Shown: one piece after another, positions 11,642 to 22,344 of the stretch
Layout of the letters: each line of letters starts with the position of its first letter
Numbering within the stretch: position 1 is the stretch's first letter
DNA from: Thinopyrum elongatum
Taxonomy: Eukaryota; Streptophyta; Magnoliopsida; Poales; Poaceae
DNA: 64,000 bases
Reading direction: 5' to 3'
NCBI GenBank assembly: GCA_011799875.1
Contig: CM022300.1
Coordinates: 168,843,837-168,907,836, forward strand
Notes under the pieces: generated by a model
What the model saw: the letters and a program-made list of their open reading frames with translations, nothing else
Databases searched by the model: none
What the model was told of the DNA's origin: nothing
Translations under genes and position numbers: made by a program

Positions 11642-12504
11642 TGTTGGTTTATTAAACATGGGTGTTTCATACCCTAACCAATGCACAGACAATTAGCAGC
11701 TCCCTTGGCAAACTAAAGTTATAATGAAGTTTCCCAAACCAAGACAAGCCGCTCTTTGAGAAATCATGGAGCGCATCAAGAAGACCAAGGCTCAAGATAT
11801 TCCTCAAGATCAACTACACAAGCACCCCCTGCCGGCAAGGCAAAAGCCCAACAAGCTCCTTGGCCGGCAAAACCCCGCCAGCTGCCAATGCTCCACCTCA
11901 CCGAGCAGCTAGTCGCTGATCAGTGAGGTGTCGAGCCCGCAAGCAGTTAGGTAAGGCTTGCCGGACACGTGTCAGCTCATCAGAAGGATTTTTACCTTTA
12001 TCGACACCCATCCAAATGGCGTGTCAAGATAATAGGAGTTAGCTAGGCAAGCGGTGCAGCATCCTTGCCGGGGCTTCTCCTCCTCATGATACCTAGCGAT
12101 GCGTTTAATGCTTCTTGTCCTAACTAGCAGAGTTAGGTATGATAGCACTATTTGCTATCTAATCAGCATGTAGTTACCTTTTGCCACTGTGGTTATGCCT
12201 TGAGCTATAAAAGGAGTGCCATGGCAACCTTTACAAGGGTTCGAACCCATTCAAACCCCATGCACACTTGCACATGTAGATGCCTCCTTCTTGCATCTTG
12301 CCGGGGGGAGCGCTCCTTGTACTTGTGCATCCACACTTCTAATACACCAAAGCAGGAGTAGGGTATTACACCTCAACTGTTACCCGAACCAGGGTAAAAG
12401 ATCATTTTGCCCTCTATTAATCCTGCTCTTTGCATTCTATGCATTCCCCTCCCCGAACCACAGAGGGGCTACATCACCCCATAGATAGTCGTTCCACACC
12501 GACA
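11642..12504 (+). repeat. 5' LTR of element C
   Basis: It begins TGTTGGTTTATTAAACATGG and ends CACACCGACA, 863 bp. The reverse complement of the start recurs at the right edge of the LTR at 19539-20383, and related LTR sequence forms the solo LTR at 13748-14688. It carries a TATAAAA box and, near 12349-12404, the block containing GCAGGAGTAGGG and a CCCGAACC-type string. Confidence 0.83.
12205..12214 (+). promoter_or_regulatory. TATA box in LTR of element C
   Basis: CTATAAAAGG lies about 300 bp before the LTR end, which suits a Pol II start at the U3/R border. The same string is at 14376 in solo LTR D and in reverse complement near 19812-19824 in LTR E. Confidence 0.7.
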
Positions 12505-12527
12505 TCTTTGGCGCGCCAGGTAGGGGG
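12505..12527 (+). promoter_or_regulatory. Primer-binding site of element C
   Basis: Two bases after the LTR the sequence reads TTTGGCGCGCCAGGTAGGGG, the undamaged form of the site shared by the gypsy elements of this window. It is complementary to a tRNA 3' end beginning with CCA. Confidence 0.75.
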
Positions 12528-13747
12528 CATAACTAGCGTGAACCTGGCTTAGCAGACGGCGCATGATTTCATGGAGCTACATCATCATCCTCATCATCCA
12601 TGGCTCCCAACAAGAAGGGCTCCATGGCGATGAAACCTTGCATGTCCAAGATTCCTTCACACGTGTCCGCGGGCGGCGTAGGCAGCGCCATCACCATGGA
12701 CGGCCCGAACGTCATGGTAGGTACGACCAGCGCAGGTGGTGCGGTCGCCATGCCCACTGCGGAGGGAGCGGGTGGTGGAGGCACTGAAGGCGGTCACCTT
12801 CCATGACCCTCTGGCAGAGATAGCAACAATGGCACGGGTGGCGTGGGCACGCAACTCCTGCCTCCTCGACGCATTGGCGAGCGCAGCCACCGGAGCAATA
12901 CTGTCTGGTCGGGCACGAGGCAAGTTCCTCCAGCTACGGCGACTACGGCGGCGGCGAGGGAGACGACATCAAAGCACATGCCGCATCCGTCGTGAGATGG
13001 ACGTGACGTGACCCCAAGAGGCGTTGTCGATGATGCACAGCAGTGCCCGCACGGCAAGACGCCTGTCGATCAAGTTCAAGATCTTCAGGCGCCACCTCCG
13101 CCATGCCAACCCAGTGTCGCACCCCCAGCACGGCAGCTAGATCACAACGGCGCTCCTACTGGCTCTGCCAGGAGTTGAGTGACATTGTGGTCTTCGCTCT
13201 CCAACATACCTTCCACGACAACGGAGGCGATGGCACGAGCCCAAATGCTGTTGAACTTTCCTCCAATAGCAGATAAGATGGATGAGTGGGTGACTACCAT
13301 TCAGAATCTAATTGGATTTGTGGAGGCTAACAAACCCTAGTTGGCAGAGCCCTCGTGACACCCACAAATAGCTCTAGTAGCTCAGACCCATGGCCATGTT
13401 GTAGGTGGTGTGCCAACGGTGCAGTCACCTCCACGGCATCAACCCCGACAGCAGCATCAGCAGTCGCAGCGAGCCCAACGAGCTATCGAGCCTGATGATG
13501 TGTCAATGGCTTCCTCAAATCTATGAATGCATTAAGATCAGCAGCAGGTGCTGCTGGGTAGGCGAATAGAAGATGCTCGTACCATGATTCAACAACACCA
13601 GGAGACGCGCCGTCAATCTGACGAGCGCAATGGTCTAGTCATTGACGCGCCAGCACTTGTTGTTGGCAAGTGTCTACCATACGAGGTTGGGTGCCCTACT
13701 TTCACACGTGAGCTGCGTCAAGTCCGCTGGCCGTTCATCTGGGTGTT

Positions 13748-14688
13748 TGTCGGTGCAACAAACATTCTTGTTTGCTGCCCGGACTCTTACACAGGTGTGA
13801 TGTCGATCATACATCTAGTACCTGTGCATAAGACAAAGATAAGCCAGAGAAGCCGCTCTTCGTGATCAAGGAGAGCATTAAGAAGATCAAGCCGACAAGA
13901 GGGCATTGCCAGGAGGCCTCCTCTGACGGGTAGGGTGGCCCGGCCGGGTCAAGACAGCCTCTGAAGATCAAGTCCAGTTTGCCCCGGCAAGGCTTCCGGG
14001 GCCGCCAAGCTCAGAAACCGCCAGGCTCCATGCCGGGTGGCTCTCGCCAACACGCCACCGCTCCACCTCATCACACGCAAGTCATTAATCAGTGTAGTGT
14101 AAACCTCTCAAGTAACTAGGTGGATCCTGTTAGGCATGCGGCAGTATGGTGAAGACGCGATTAACTTTATTGACACCCGTCCAAAAGGCGTGTCACGCTA
14201 ATAAGGAGAAGACGGATAAGTAGCGCGGCAGGCTTGCTGGGCTTCAACCCCAGCATGACACCTAGCAGGTGCATTTAATGCACTTTGTCCTAACTGCCAG
14301 AGTTAGGTATGATAGCACTGTTAGCTATCTAATCATACTCAAGTGACTGTTTTGCTACTGTGGTCGCCCCTTAAGCTATAAAAGGAGGCCCGAGGCAACC
14401 TAGCAAAGGGTTCGAACTTTAGATCCCATCACACTTGTACACATGTGCTACTCTCCCCGAGGTATCCTTGCCAGGCTTGAGCTCGCCGTGTCTTCGTGTT
14501 CCTCTGAATCAATCCACCATAGCAGGAGTAGGGTTTTACGCTGCAAAGCGGCCCGAACCTGGGTAAAAGAAAGCTGTCATCGCCGCGCAGCCCCTGTCGT
14601 TTCTGATCTTTGTACAATGTGACCGTCCCCTTGCCGAACCACAAAGGGGCACCCATGCCCCATAGGTGATCGTGCTTCCACACTGACA
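13748..14688 (+). mobile_element. Solo LTR D inside gag of element C
   Basis: This 941-bp LTR starts TGTCGGTG and ends CACTGACA, with no internal region on either side. Flanking five-mers are gtgtt (13743-13747) and gcgtt (14689-14693), a duplication with one C/T change. Solo LTRs arise by recombination between the two LTRs of a full element. It belongs to the same broad family as the LTRs of C and E. Confidence 0.85.
14376..14385 (+). promoter_or_regulatory. TATA box in solo LTR D
   Basis: CTATAAAAGG sits at the same relative place as in the LTR of element C, with ACTGTGGTCGCCCC upstream matching ACTGTGGTTATGCC there. Confidence 0.65.
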
Positions 14689-15801
14689 GCGTTCAAGCCA
14701 GAAGTGTCGGAGAAGTACGATGGCAAGCTCAACCCAGCAAAATTCCTGGGCATATATACAATCATGTGCAAGCTGCCGGAGGAAGGGCTGAAAAGATCCT
14801 CGCCTACTATTTCCCATTGGTACTCAAATGCAATGTGAGATCTTGGTTGATGAACTTGCTGGAGAACTCCATTTCTTCATGGTCAGATCTATGCAATGAG
14901 CTCGTTGGTGCCTTCATCGGGGGCCAGAAAGGCGCTGGACAACCTAGTGACTTGCAAGTGATCCTGCAAAGAGAAGGAGAAGATCTACGCAGGTATATCC
15001 AAAGATTCTGCCGTGTACACCGCAACATTCCAGATGTGCACCCTACAGCTGTGATTGCCGCATTCCATATGAAGGTGCACAATCGCACGATGCGGGAGAA
15101 GATAAACATACGGCTGCCGAAGACCGTCAACGAGCTCTACACATTGGCGGACAAATGTGCATGTGCTGAGGAGGGGAGAAGGCTCCCTGGGGAAGAAGAT
15201 GGCACTGAAGTCGATTCTGAGGACGAAGACGCCGCTACCCAAAAGAAGAAAGTCCTGAAGCGCAATAGAAAGAGAAAGCGCAAGTCAGTTATGGCCGTGG
15301 AAGGGTCCAGCAACACTAGTTCCGCCAAGAAAACCAAGACAGAGAGCTCCGGCAAGGAAGCTGCCGCGTGCGCTGATTGCCAGGCGGCTGCGGCAGGCGA
15401 GAAGGTCGGCATGTCTAATGGGTCGTACTATAAGATTCACCGTACCAAGGGGCACGATCTCTAGGAGTGCCGACAAGTCGAGCAGCTGGTTGAGAAACAA
15501 AAGTTGAGTACGAGAAGCGCGACAAGGAGAAGGGCCAAGATTGTACTGGTGGATCCGGTAAGAAGGCTCGCGATGGTGGAGGGGGCGCCGCGGCAAGGCC
15601 AATCAGCAGAAAGAGAAGCCTGCCAGGGGTAGGGAAAAGAAAGAAGAAGATGATGAGAGTGAAGAGGAAGATGACGACGAGTCTAGTGAGCAAGAATTCC
15701 AGAAGGCAACAGAAGCCATGTGCATTGACGGGGGTGCATCCTTGCATTCCTCTCACCGCTAGCTTAAACAATGGGCGCGTGAAGTCTATGCGGTAGAGCC
15801 A

Positions 15802-16390
15802 GTGGCAGATGCTCAGAAGCCCCTCAAGTGGTCCCACATGCCTATCATTTTCGATGCTGAGGATCACCCTGATCGCACAACTGCGGTCGGGTGCCTACCG
15901 TTGTTGGTTTCACCAACAATATGCAACCTCAAGGTCACGAAAGTGTTAGTTGACGGTGGGGCAGGCTTGAACTTGAACTCTCCTGAAGTGATCAAGAGGC
16001 TACAAATCCCTGATATAGAGCTTGAGAAAATAGGGACATTCCAAGGACTTAACCTGGGAAGAAGTCATCCTAAGGGAAAGATCACGCTGCCGGTGACATT
16101 TGGCGGGGAAGTTAACTACAGGACATAGAAGATAATATTTGATGTGGTTAAGACCCCTTGCCGTTTAATGGGATCCTTGGTCGTCTGGCGTTGGCTATGT
16201 TCATGGCAGCATCCCATTGTGCCTATAACACATTGAAGATGCCGGGGCCAATGGGCGTCATTTCCATTAACTCTGATAAGAAGGATGCAGTCATATGTGT
16301 TGACAAGCTTTACAAAGATGCGGTTGCAGCAGAAACCGTCGAGGCCGCAGCTCCTGCCAAGAAAAAGAAGAGCAAGAAGCCCGACAAGAC
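15802..16390 (+). pseudogene. Protease region of element C
   Basis: The reading contains KVLVDGGAGLNLNSPEVI, with the retropepsin aspartate codon at 15952-15954, and then GTFQGLNLGRSHPKGKITLP. A stop near 16126 and a frameshift precede the C-terminal part (NGILGRLALAMFMAASH). A Lys-rich linker (AKKKKSKKPDKTTSKK) follows. The linker that normally joins protease to RT is much shorter than in elements A and E, so about 100 codons seem deleted at about 16395. Confidence 0.75.
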
Positions 16391-17213
16391 AACTAGCAAG
16401 AAACTCAAAGCAGTAGGCCTGGTTAGGGGAGTGCTACATCCAGCTTGGTTGGCAAATCCAGTTGTTGTGCGCAAAGCAAATGAGAAGTGGAGACTTTGTA
16501 TTGACTTTACGGATCTCAATAAAGCATGTCCAAAGGATCCTTTCCCCTTGTCATGCATTGATCAGATCGTGGACTCCACTGCTAGCTGTGAGTTGCTCTC
16601 ATTCCTTGATGCATATTCTGGATGCCATCAGATATTCATGGCCAAGGGAGATGAGGAGAAAACCGCGTTCATTACTCCATGTGGGACGTATTGTTTCGTA
16701 CGTATGCCTTTCGAACTGAAGAGCGTTCGTTCAACATTTGCGAGAGCAGTCCAGTTTTGAGCCACAATTATACAGGAATATAGAAACTTATATGGATGAA
16801 ATAATGGTCAAGACCAAGGACAAATCGACCCTCATTCAAGACTTAGAAGAACATTCGCAAATTTGCGCAGAATCAACATGAAGCTCAACCCTGAGAAGTA
16901 CGTGTTTAGAGTTTCGTCCGGCAAACTCCTCGGGTTCTTTGTGTCTCAGTGGGGAATAAAAGCAAATCCCGACAAGATCAACGCCATCGAGCAGATTCTA
17001 GCACCCAAGACTGTTAAAGATGTGCGGCATCTTGCCAGTTGTGTTACTGCTTTGAGTAGGTTCATTTCAAGATCTGCTGAGCGCACCTTGCCATTTTTCA
17101 AGATATTAAAAAAGGCAGGTCCAGTAGAATGGACTCCGGAAGCGGAGGCTGTGCTGCAAGATTTGAAAAGCTACCTATCCTCTGTGCCAACCTTAGTTTC
17201 TCCTAGGCCATAG
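16391..17213 (+). pseudogene. Reverse transcriptase of element C, altered active site
   Basis: The palm is readable as WRLCIDFTDLNKACPKDPFP, SFLDAYSGCHQI and CFVRMPFELKSVRSTF. After a frameshift near 16755 the active-site box reads YMDE (16791-16802) instead of YMDD, so the second metal-binding aspartate is a glutamate. The thumb/connection part follows with KLLGFFVSQWGIKANPDKI and FFKILKKAGPVEWTPEAEAV. The frameshift and the active-site change make it inactive. Confidence 0.82.
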
Positions 17214-18502
17214 GAGCCGTTGTTGCTATATCTAGCGGCAATGAATCAAGTGGCCAGTGCCGCGCTAGTTGCACAGAGAGAAGCTGGTGACGAAGAAATA
17301 GCAGCAGCAAGTCCGTCCCATGACAAGGTAGAGTCTGATGTCGGCAAGACAAAAATGGTGCAAGTAGAAGAATTTACACAACAGATAACGCCAAAGAAGA
17401 AAGTCGTGCAGCGACTAGTATACTTTGGCAGTTCTCGCTTGTAGTGGGCTAGATCAATATACTCTGGCATGCAGAAGCTGCTTTTCGGTCTCCTCGTGGC
17501 CTCGAGAAAGCTGTGCCACTATTTCCAAGCACATGAAATCACCATTGTCATGTGCTTCCCATTGCAGCGTATTTTGAGGAATCCAGAGGCAACTGGCAGA
17601 ATAGTGGAGTGGGCACTGGAATTGTCAAATTTGGCACTCAAATTTGAGAGCACTTCAACTATTCAGAGTAGATCCTTGGCGGAATTCATTACAGAATGGA
17701 TTCCAACACAAGATGAAGAAATCCCGGAATCAACTCTCCCCAGCAATGAGACTGAGAAAGATTGGGTCATGTACTTTGACGGTGCCTTCTCGTTACAAGG
17801 CGCGTGTGCTAGAGTGCCGCTTGTCGCACCCACTGGAGAACACCTCAAGTACGTGTTCAAATGCACTTTCCTAGGGAGAAGGCAACCAACAACATCACAG
17901 AGTATGAGGGGCCCTTTGCCAGTCTTAGAATTGCGGTGGAGTTGGGTATCAGAAAGTTGATTGTTCGTGAAGATTCACAGCTTGTTGTGAAATAGGTAAA
18001 CAAAGATTATCAAAGCCCGTTGATGGAAGCATACATGGAAGAAGTGAGAAAATTTGAGGAGCAGTTTGATGGATTGCAAACAGAGCATATCCCCCACGCA
18101 GAAAACAACATTGCTGATCACCTGTCAAAGTGTGCTGCCCAAAAGTTGCCTATGGAACCAGGGACTTCTGTACTCCATTTGACTCAACCATCAGTTACTC
18201 CATCAACACAAGCCAATAAGAGAAGAAATTTGAGCCCTGGCAAATATTTTCTGGCAGAGCTTCCTAAGGCCTCCAGCGAGAATGTTGTCGGGAGCAGTGA
18301 CGTGCTTGACGGTGAGCTGCAGCCTCGCGCAGAACATCAGGTTCTTGTCGCTGGGGATAGCGCTCCCGCAGCCGCAGAGATGCATTTAGTCCTTGTTGTC
18401 GAGCCACAAGCTCCAGCATGGCCACAACATATAGTTCAATTTCTTCAAACAGGAGAGCTTCCCGATGAACAAGAGAAAGCTGAAAAAGTAGCCTGTCAAT
18501 AA
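17214..18502 (+). pseudogene. Connection, RNase H and spacer of element C
   Basis: After a stop at 17211-17213 the connection continues (LLLYLAAMNQVASAALVAQR). The RNase H core begins near 17755 with DWVMYFDGAFSLQGA; after a frameshift near 17880 the glutamate motif EYE and REDSQLVVK follow, then a TAG. The last part (18020-18502) holds HAENNIADHLSK, carrying the final acidic residue, and an Ala/Pro-rich spacer before integrase. The D, E, D set is visible but split over frames. Confidence 0.75.
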
Positions 18503-19536
18503 AGTATGTATCAGTTTGTGGATAACACTCTGTGCAGAAAGAGGCTGAATGGGGTGAAATTGAAGTGCATTTGCTAGGAAGACGGACTCAAGTTGTTGGC
18601 AGAGGTACATGGACGCATATATGGCTCTCACATACGATCAAGAGCCCTTGTCGGTAAAGCTTTCTGGCAAGGTTTTTATTGGCCCACTGCCCTCCAGGAT
18701 GCAACTGAACTAGTAACAAGATGTGAAGCATGACAGTTCCATCCAAAGAACATACATCAGCCAGCAGAAGCTCTTCAAACGATTCCCCTTTCCTAGCCTT
18801 TTCGGTCTGGGGACTCGATATCTTGGGCCCCTTCCCTCGTGCTACCGGGGGCTTTGAGTTCTTGTACATCGCCATCAACAAGTTCACAAAATGGCCTGAA
18901 GTAGAGCCGGTGAGAAAGGTGACTGCACAATCAGCCATCAAGTTCTTTAAGCGACTACTTTGTCATTTTGGGGTTCCAAACAGAGTCATTACCGACAACA
19001 ACACATAGTTCATGAGCCGCACCTTCATGCAGTACATCCAAGGCCTTGGGAGCATGGTTTGCTTTGCCTCTGTTGCTCATCCGAGAAGCAATGGGCAACC
19101 AGAACGGACAAATGTTGAAGTGTTGCGTGACCTCAAGATAAGAACCTTTGACAGGTTGCACAAGTGCGGAAGGTGTTGGATTGATGAGCTGCCAGCAGTT
19201 CTTTGGTCACTCAGAACGACACCAAATCAGGCTACTGGCCAAACACCCTTCTCCCTAGTTTATGGTGCAGAAGCGGTGCTCCCCACGGAACTTACATACG
19301 AGTCGCCTCGAGTGCTTGCCTATGATGAGTTAGAGCAAGAGCAGTTGCGGCAAGATGATGTTGTGCTCCTCGAGGAATATCGTCTTCTAGCAGCTACGCG
19401 AGCTGCATGCTACCAGCAAGCCTTGCGCCGCTATCACAGTCACAAGGTTCATGCCCGAAGCTTTAAGGAAGGCGACCTTGTTCTTCGGCATGTTCAATCC
19501 GCCAAAGGATCAAACAAGTTGACGCCAAAGTGGAGC
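18503..19536 (+). pseudogene. Integrase of element C, 3' truncated
   Basis: The zinc-binding region is traceable (GSHIRSRALVGKAF, then TRCEA with the last cysteine lost to a stop). The core has WGLDILGPFP, VITDNNT, stop, F and QPERTNVEVLRDLK, so all three catalytic acids (D, D, E) are kept, although a TAG at 19006-19008 sits beside the second one. The C-terminal region reads FKEGDLVLRHVQ and LTPKWSG, then changes abruptly into inverted LTR sequence. The copy in element E continues KWEGPYRVVQVTRP, showing what was lost. Confidence 0.82.
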
Positions 19537-19538
19537 GG

Positions 19539-20383
19539 CGATCTATGGGACATTGCTGCCACTTTCTGGTTCGGTGAGGGGGTGCACTCAACGCAAAGAA
19601 CAAGAACAACAAGAGGCGCTCCAGTTTTTACCCAGGTTCGGGCCACTGGGAAGCGTAAAACCCTACTCCCACTTTGGTGTATTGCATGCGTGTGTGCACA
19701 AGTACACAGAGCGCTCTCCCCCGACATGTCACAAGGAGGGGGCAGTTACACGGCTACGTATGTATGGGGTTGCAATGGGTTCGAACCCTTGTAAAGGTTG
19801 CTCTGACCCTCCTTTTATAGCTCAAGGGGTAACCACAGTGGCAAAAGGGTCATTATATGATGATTAGATAGAAACAGTGTTAACATACTTAACTCTACTA
19901 GTTAGGACAAAATGCATTAAATGCATTGCTTGGTGTTGTGAGGAGGAGAAGCCCCGGCAAGGATGAGGCACTGCTTGCCCAACTACCTCGTATTAGCTTG
20001 ATACACCATTAGGATGAGTGTCCATATAGGTGATCTGTTTCCCAGCGAGCTGACACATACAGGCGAGCTCCACAGCACTGCTTGCGGGCTCAACACCTCA
20101 CCAAATGACTACTAGCTGGCTGGTGAGGTGGAGCGTTGGTGGTTTGGCGGGGATCTTCTCGCTGCGCGGCTTGACGGGTCTTCATCTTGCCGACCCGTCT
20201 TTGCTGGCAGGGATTTCTTCGATGCTTGAGTTGCTCTTGGTCTTCTTGATGCGCTCTTCGATCTCTCAAAGAACTGTTCCTTCTGACTTGGAAACCTTCA
20301 CTAGGACTTCAGCTTGGCGGGGGAGCTGCTACTTGTCTGTGCATAAGTTAGGGTATTATGCATCCATGTTTAATAGACCAACA
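19539..20383 (-). repeat. 3' LTR of element E, outer end truncated
   Basis: In reverse complement it matches the LTRs of C and D: TATA box (19812-19824), the shared LTR block (about 19625-19685), and the left edge TGTTGGTCTATTAAACATGG. The outer edge begins at CGATCTATGGG, so the terminal TGTCGGTGTGGAA-like bases are missing. The element's internal side is at 20384. Confidence 0.8.
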
Positions 20384-20400
20384 TGACCCCCGGACCTCGG
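20384..20400 (-). promoter_or_regulatory. Polypurine tract of element E
   Basis: On the minus strand the bases before TGTTGG read CCGAGGTCCGGGGGTCA, purine-rich like the tracts of A and I. This makes the adjacent LTR the 3' LTR and places 20401-22344 inside element E. Confidence 0.55.
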
Positions 20401-20912
20401 TCATACGTGTTGCCTGGCACCATTGGGCGAGGCCTAAAACGATGCACAGACAAGCACGTTGATCTGGGTGGAATGATGCCAATACTTTGGAATCTGCTTT
20501 GCTTCTTCATTAATAAGAACTTTGAGCTAGCCCCAAGTTCCTTCCTGTTGTTCTTGTCTTTCAAACGGCTTCCGTTGTTGTGCCAAAAATCAAGGGCGTG
20601 CGCGAACGTGTGTTGCCACCATGTTCGGCGTGGGCAGGCCCACAATTATACGTGGTTTGAAGTAACTGCCATCTCTGCCATCACTCCCTCCTTTACTACA
20701 GCTCCCCCCTCATCATGCGGATTACGCGCGGGATGTGGGATTGGTGAAGAAGGGCAGCCATGGGATAACGCTTCGATCGAATGAGCCAGGACGCCAGAAT
20801 GGCAAGACAGGGCGGCTGGTGGAGTAATGCGCTCGCCAAGGGCGCAGGGTGGAGGATTGGTGAAGCGGGGCGGTTGCCCTAAGGTAGCGGAGAGCCAGCC
20901 CCCATGCCTTCC
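20401..20912. other. Non-coding sequence upstream of the antisense gene of element E
   Basis: No supported ORF. It leads into the TATA box at 20913 and contains degenerate repeated strings such as GATTGGTGAAG (near 20739 and 20854). It may serve as the promoter region of the antisense gene. Confidence 0.45.
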
Positions 20913-20922
20913 CCTATAAAAG
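20913..20922 (+). promoter_or_regulatory. TATA box of the antisense gene in element E
   Basis: CCTATAAAAG lies 66-75 bp before the ATG at 20988, and CATC/CTTC initiator-like strings follow. The box is on the opposite strand to pol and well away from the LTR, so it looks like a dedicated promoter. Confidence 0.6.
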
Positions 20923-20987
20923 GAAGGGGGCGTGGGAGGTGATGCTCATCCACTTCCTTCTCCATTCTTCATGCATCTTCTACAACC

Positions 20988-21637
20988 ATGGCGAGAGGAA
21001 GGGGTCGTGCTCATTCCTCCACTGCGGTGGCGAGAGCTTCTCCTCGGCACCATGCTTCTGCTTCGATGGCAGCCGCGGAGGCCTGCTCCAGCGTGAAAGG
21101 CGGGGTCATAGGGTGAGGTCATGGTCGACACAGTGCTCGTGGTCGAGGAGGTCAGACCAGAGCGCTGGTGGTTCCGCCTCCAGCGGTCCCGCCTCCAACG
21201 GAAGGCCACACAGAGGAAACCACGCTTGAATTCATCGTGCAGCTATGTGACCCGCCGAGGAGCAGGTTGCAGCTCCATCGTCCCTTCGCCACGGTAATGG
21301 AGATGGACCAGCCGCTTGGGTTGTGGTTGCGTGTGAATGGTTGCCTCAATGGCGTTGTTTGGGTGAATGTAGAGTACCTTGCCAATGGCGTCATGTACCT
21401 CACGCAATGGTGGAAATCCTTCACTCGTGCCCTCTACTTGGCGGAGAGGCACTTCCTCAACTTCAAGTTGGTGGAGGCCGACGCGCTCTCCGTGAAGCTC
21501 TTCGGGCATTCAGGTGCTCGAACGATGGAGAAAGCTCATCCTCGAGCGAGAGTGACGAGGAGGATGCTGATGGTGAATACGACGATGGTGAGTCTTTGGT
21601 CATCAAGTCCGAAGACGATGACTCAGACTCCAGCTGA
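20988..21637 (+). pseudogene. Antisense gene of element E: B3-domain-like protein with acidic tail, frameshifted
   Basis: An ATG at 20988 opens a basic N-terminus (MARGRGRAHSSTAVARAS). One extra base near 21110 and another shift near 21160 lead into the main domain: FIVQLCDPPRSRLQL, LGLWLRVNGCLNGVVWVNVE, WWKSFTRALYLAERHFLNFK and LSVKLFG. The spacing of W..F, a late F.FKL and a final beta strand resembles the plant B3 DNA-binding fold, but this is judged by eye. A further shift near 21520 opens a Ser/Asp/Glu-rich tail (SSSSSESDEEDADGEYDDGE) ending DDDSDSS and TGA. It has its own TATA box and poly(A) signals, and lies antisense to pol. Confidence 0.55.
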
Positions 21638-21817
21638 ACGCCGACAGCACCATCATCGCTAGTTGAGCATCGGTAGCACCATCATCTGCAGCTGGACCCC
21701 GGCAGAGCGATTTGCCGGGGGTGCCTCGCCTAGGCACCCCTTTTGCCCTTTTTGCACTCGATGTAAACCGTGGGAGGAGAGGGCCAAGAAAGGCATTATC
21801 GAGCACTTTTCATTTTC

Positions 21818-21851
21818 AATAAATGTCTGATATCCGACATGCTCAAATAAA
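21818..21851 (+). terminator. Poly(A) signals downstream of the antisense gene
   Basis: Two AATAAA hexamers (21818-21823 and 21846-21851) lie about 180-210 bp after the stop codon, on the same strand as the B3-like reading. They would suit 3' end formation of its transcript. Confidence 0.5.
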
Positions 21852-22344
21852 TGTAAATTTTCCTCCTTGTTTGTCTATGCCTTCATACAATTTTCAATTT
21901 AATACCCTAGGCTGTCTGGAAGCATGCATTCCTTCACGCGCAGGTTTTTTGTACGAATACAGAGACGTGAGAGGAGAATTTCCAAGATGCAAACAATGAA
22001 ATTATAGTTGAAGAATTTTTAACTTATCTTTCTTTGCTGTACTTCTTATCAGATATGAAATGAACGCAAAACGCCATTTATCTGAACATTCCATCTTAGT
22101 TCCTCCCCGGGAAATATGTACGCGAGGAATCCTTATGCATTTGTAGAAAACAGAAAGGAGAAGTACGATAATGCGGGGACCTTGGCAGTATGTTAGTCAT
22201 TTCATTAAAACAAAGTGCTATCACACTATATTATGCATTAGTATGTGAGTAAACATGCATGAAAGTTTGTGGATCACTTAGCATTATTCAGATATGCACA
22301 TGATCTACGCCTGGCTTTGTACAAAGGGTTACAAGTCATTGAGA
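21852..22344. other. AT-rich spacer between antisense gene and integrase of element E
   Basis: AT-rich sequence with no supported ORF or repeat. The antisense gene and pol converge here. Confidence 0.5.

Larger units (their letters stand above)
12600..15464 (+). pseudogene. gag of element C, interrupted by a solo LTR
   Basis: An ATG at 12600 (MAPNKKGSMAM) opens the N-terminal part. After a frameshift near 12780 it continues with VTFHDPLAEIATMARVAW, runs to ELRQVRWPF near 13735, and is then cut by the solo LTR at 13748-14688. Beyond it the capsid domain resumes (FKPEVSEKYDGKLNPAKFLG, SWLMNLLENSISSW, YIQRFCRVHRNIPDVH). A basic, acidic-tract-rich tail follows, then a zinc-knuckle-like stretch (YYKIHRTKGHDL, stop, ECRQVEQL). 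Gag builds the virus-like particle. Removing the LTR and one duplication copy brings the two halves into the same frame. Confidence 0.8.
11642..19538 (+). mobile_element. Element C: plus-strand Ty3/gypsy retrotransposon, 3' end lost
   Basis: It has a 5' LTR, primer site, gag, protease, RT, RNase H and integrase in that order, so it is gypsy-type. Its own plus-strand 3' LTR is absent. Integrase stops after the KWSG motif at about 19536, and an inverted, slightly truncated LTR of the same family follows. The five bases before it are caact; no partner duplication can be found because the right end is rearranged. Several stops and catalytic changes show it is dead. Confidence 0.85.

Noticed and set aside
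12569..12784. Minus-strand Pro-rich frame over the gag start of element C
   Set aside because: The plus-strand frames carry gag text consistent with the rest of the element. The minus frame is their shadow.
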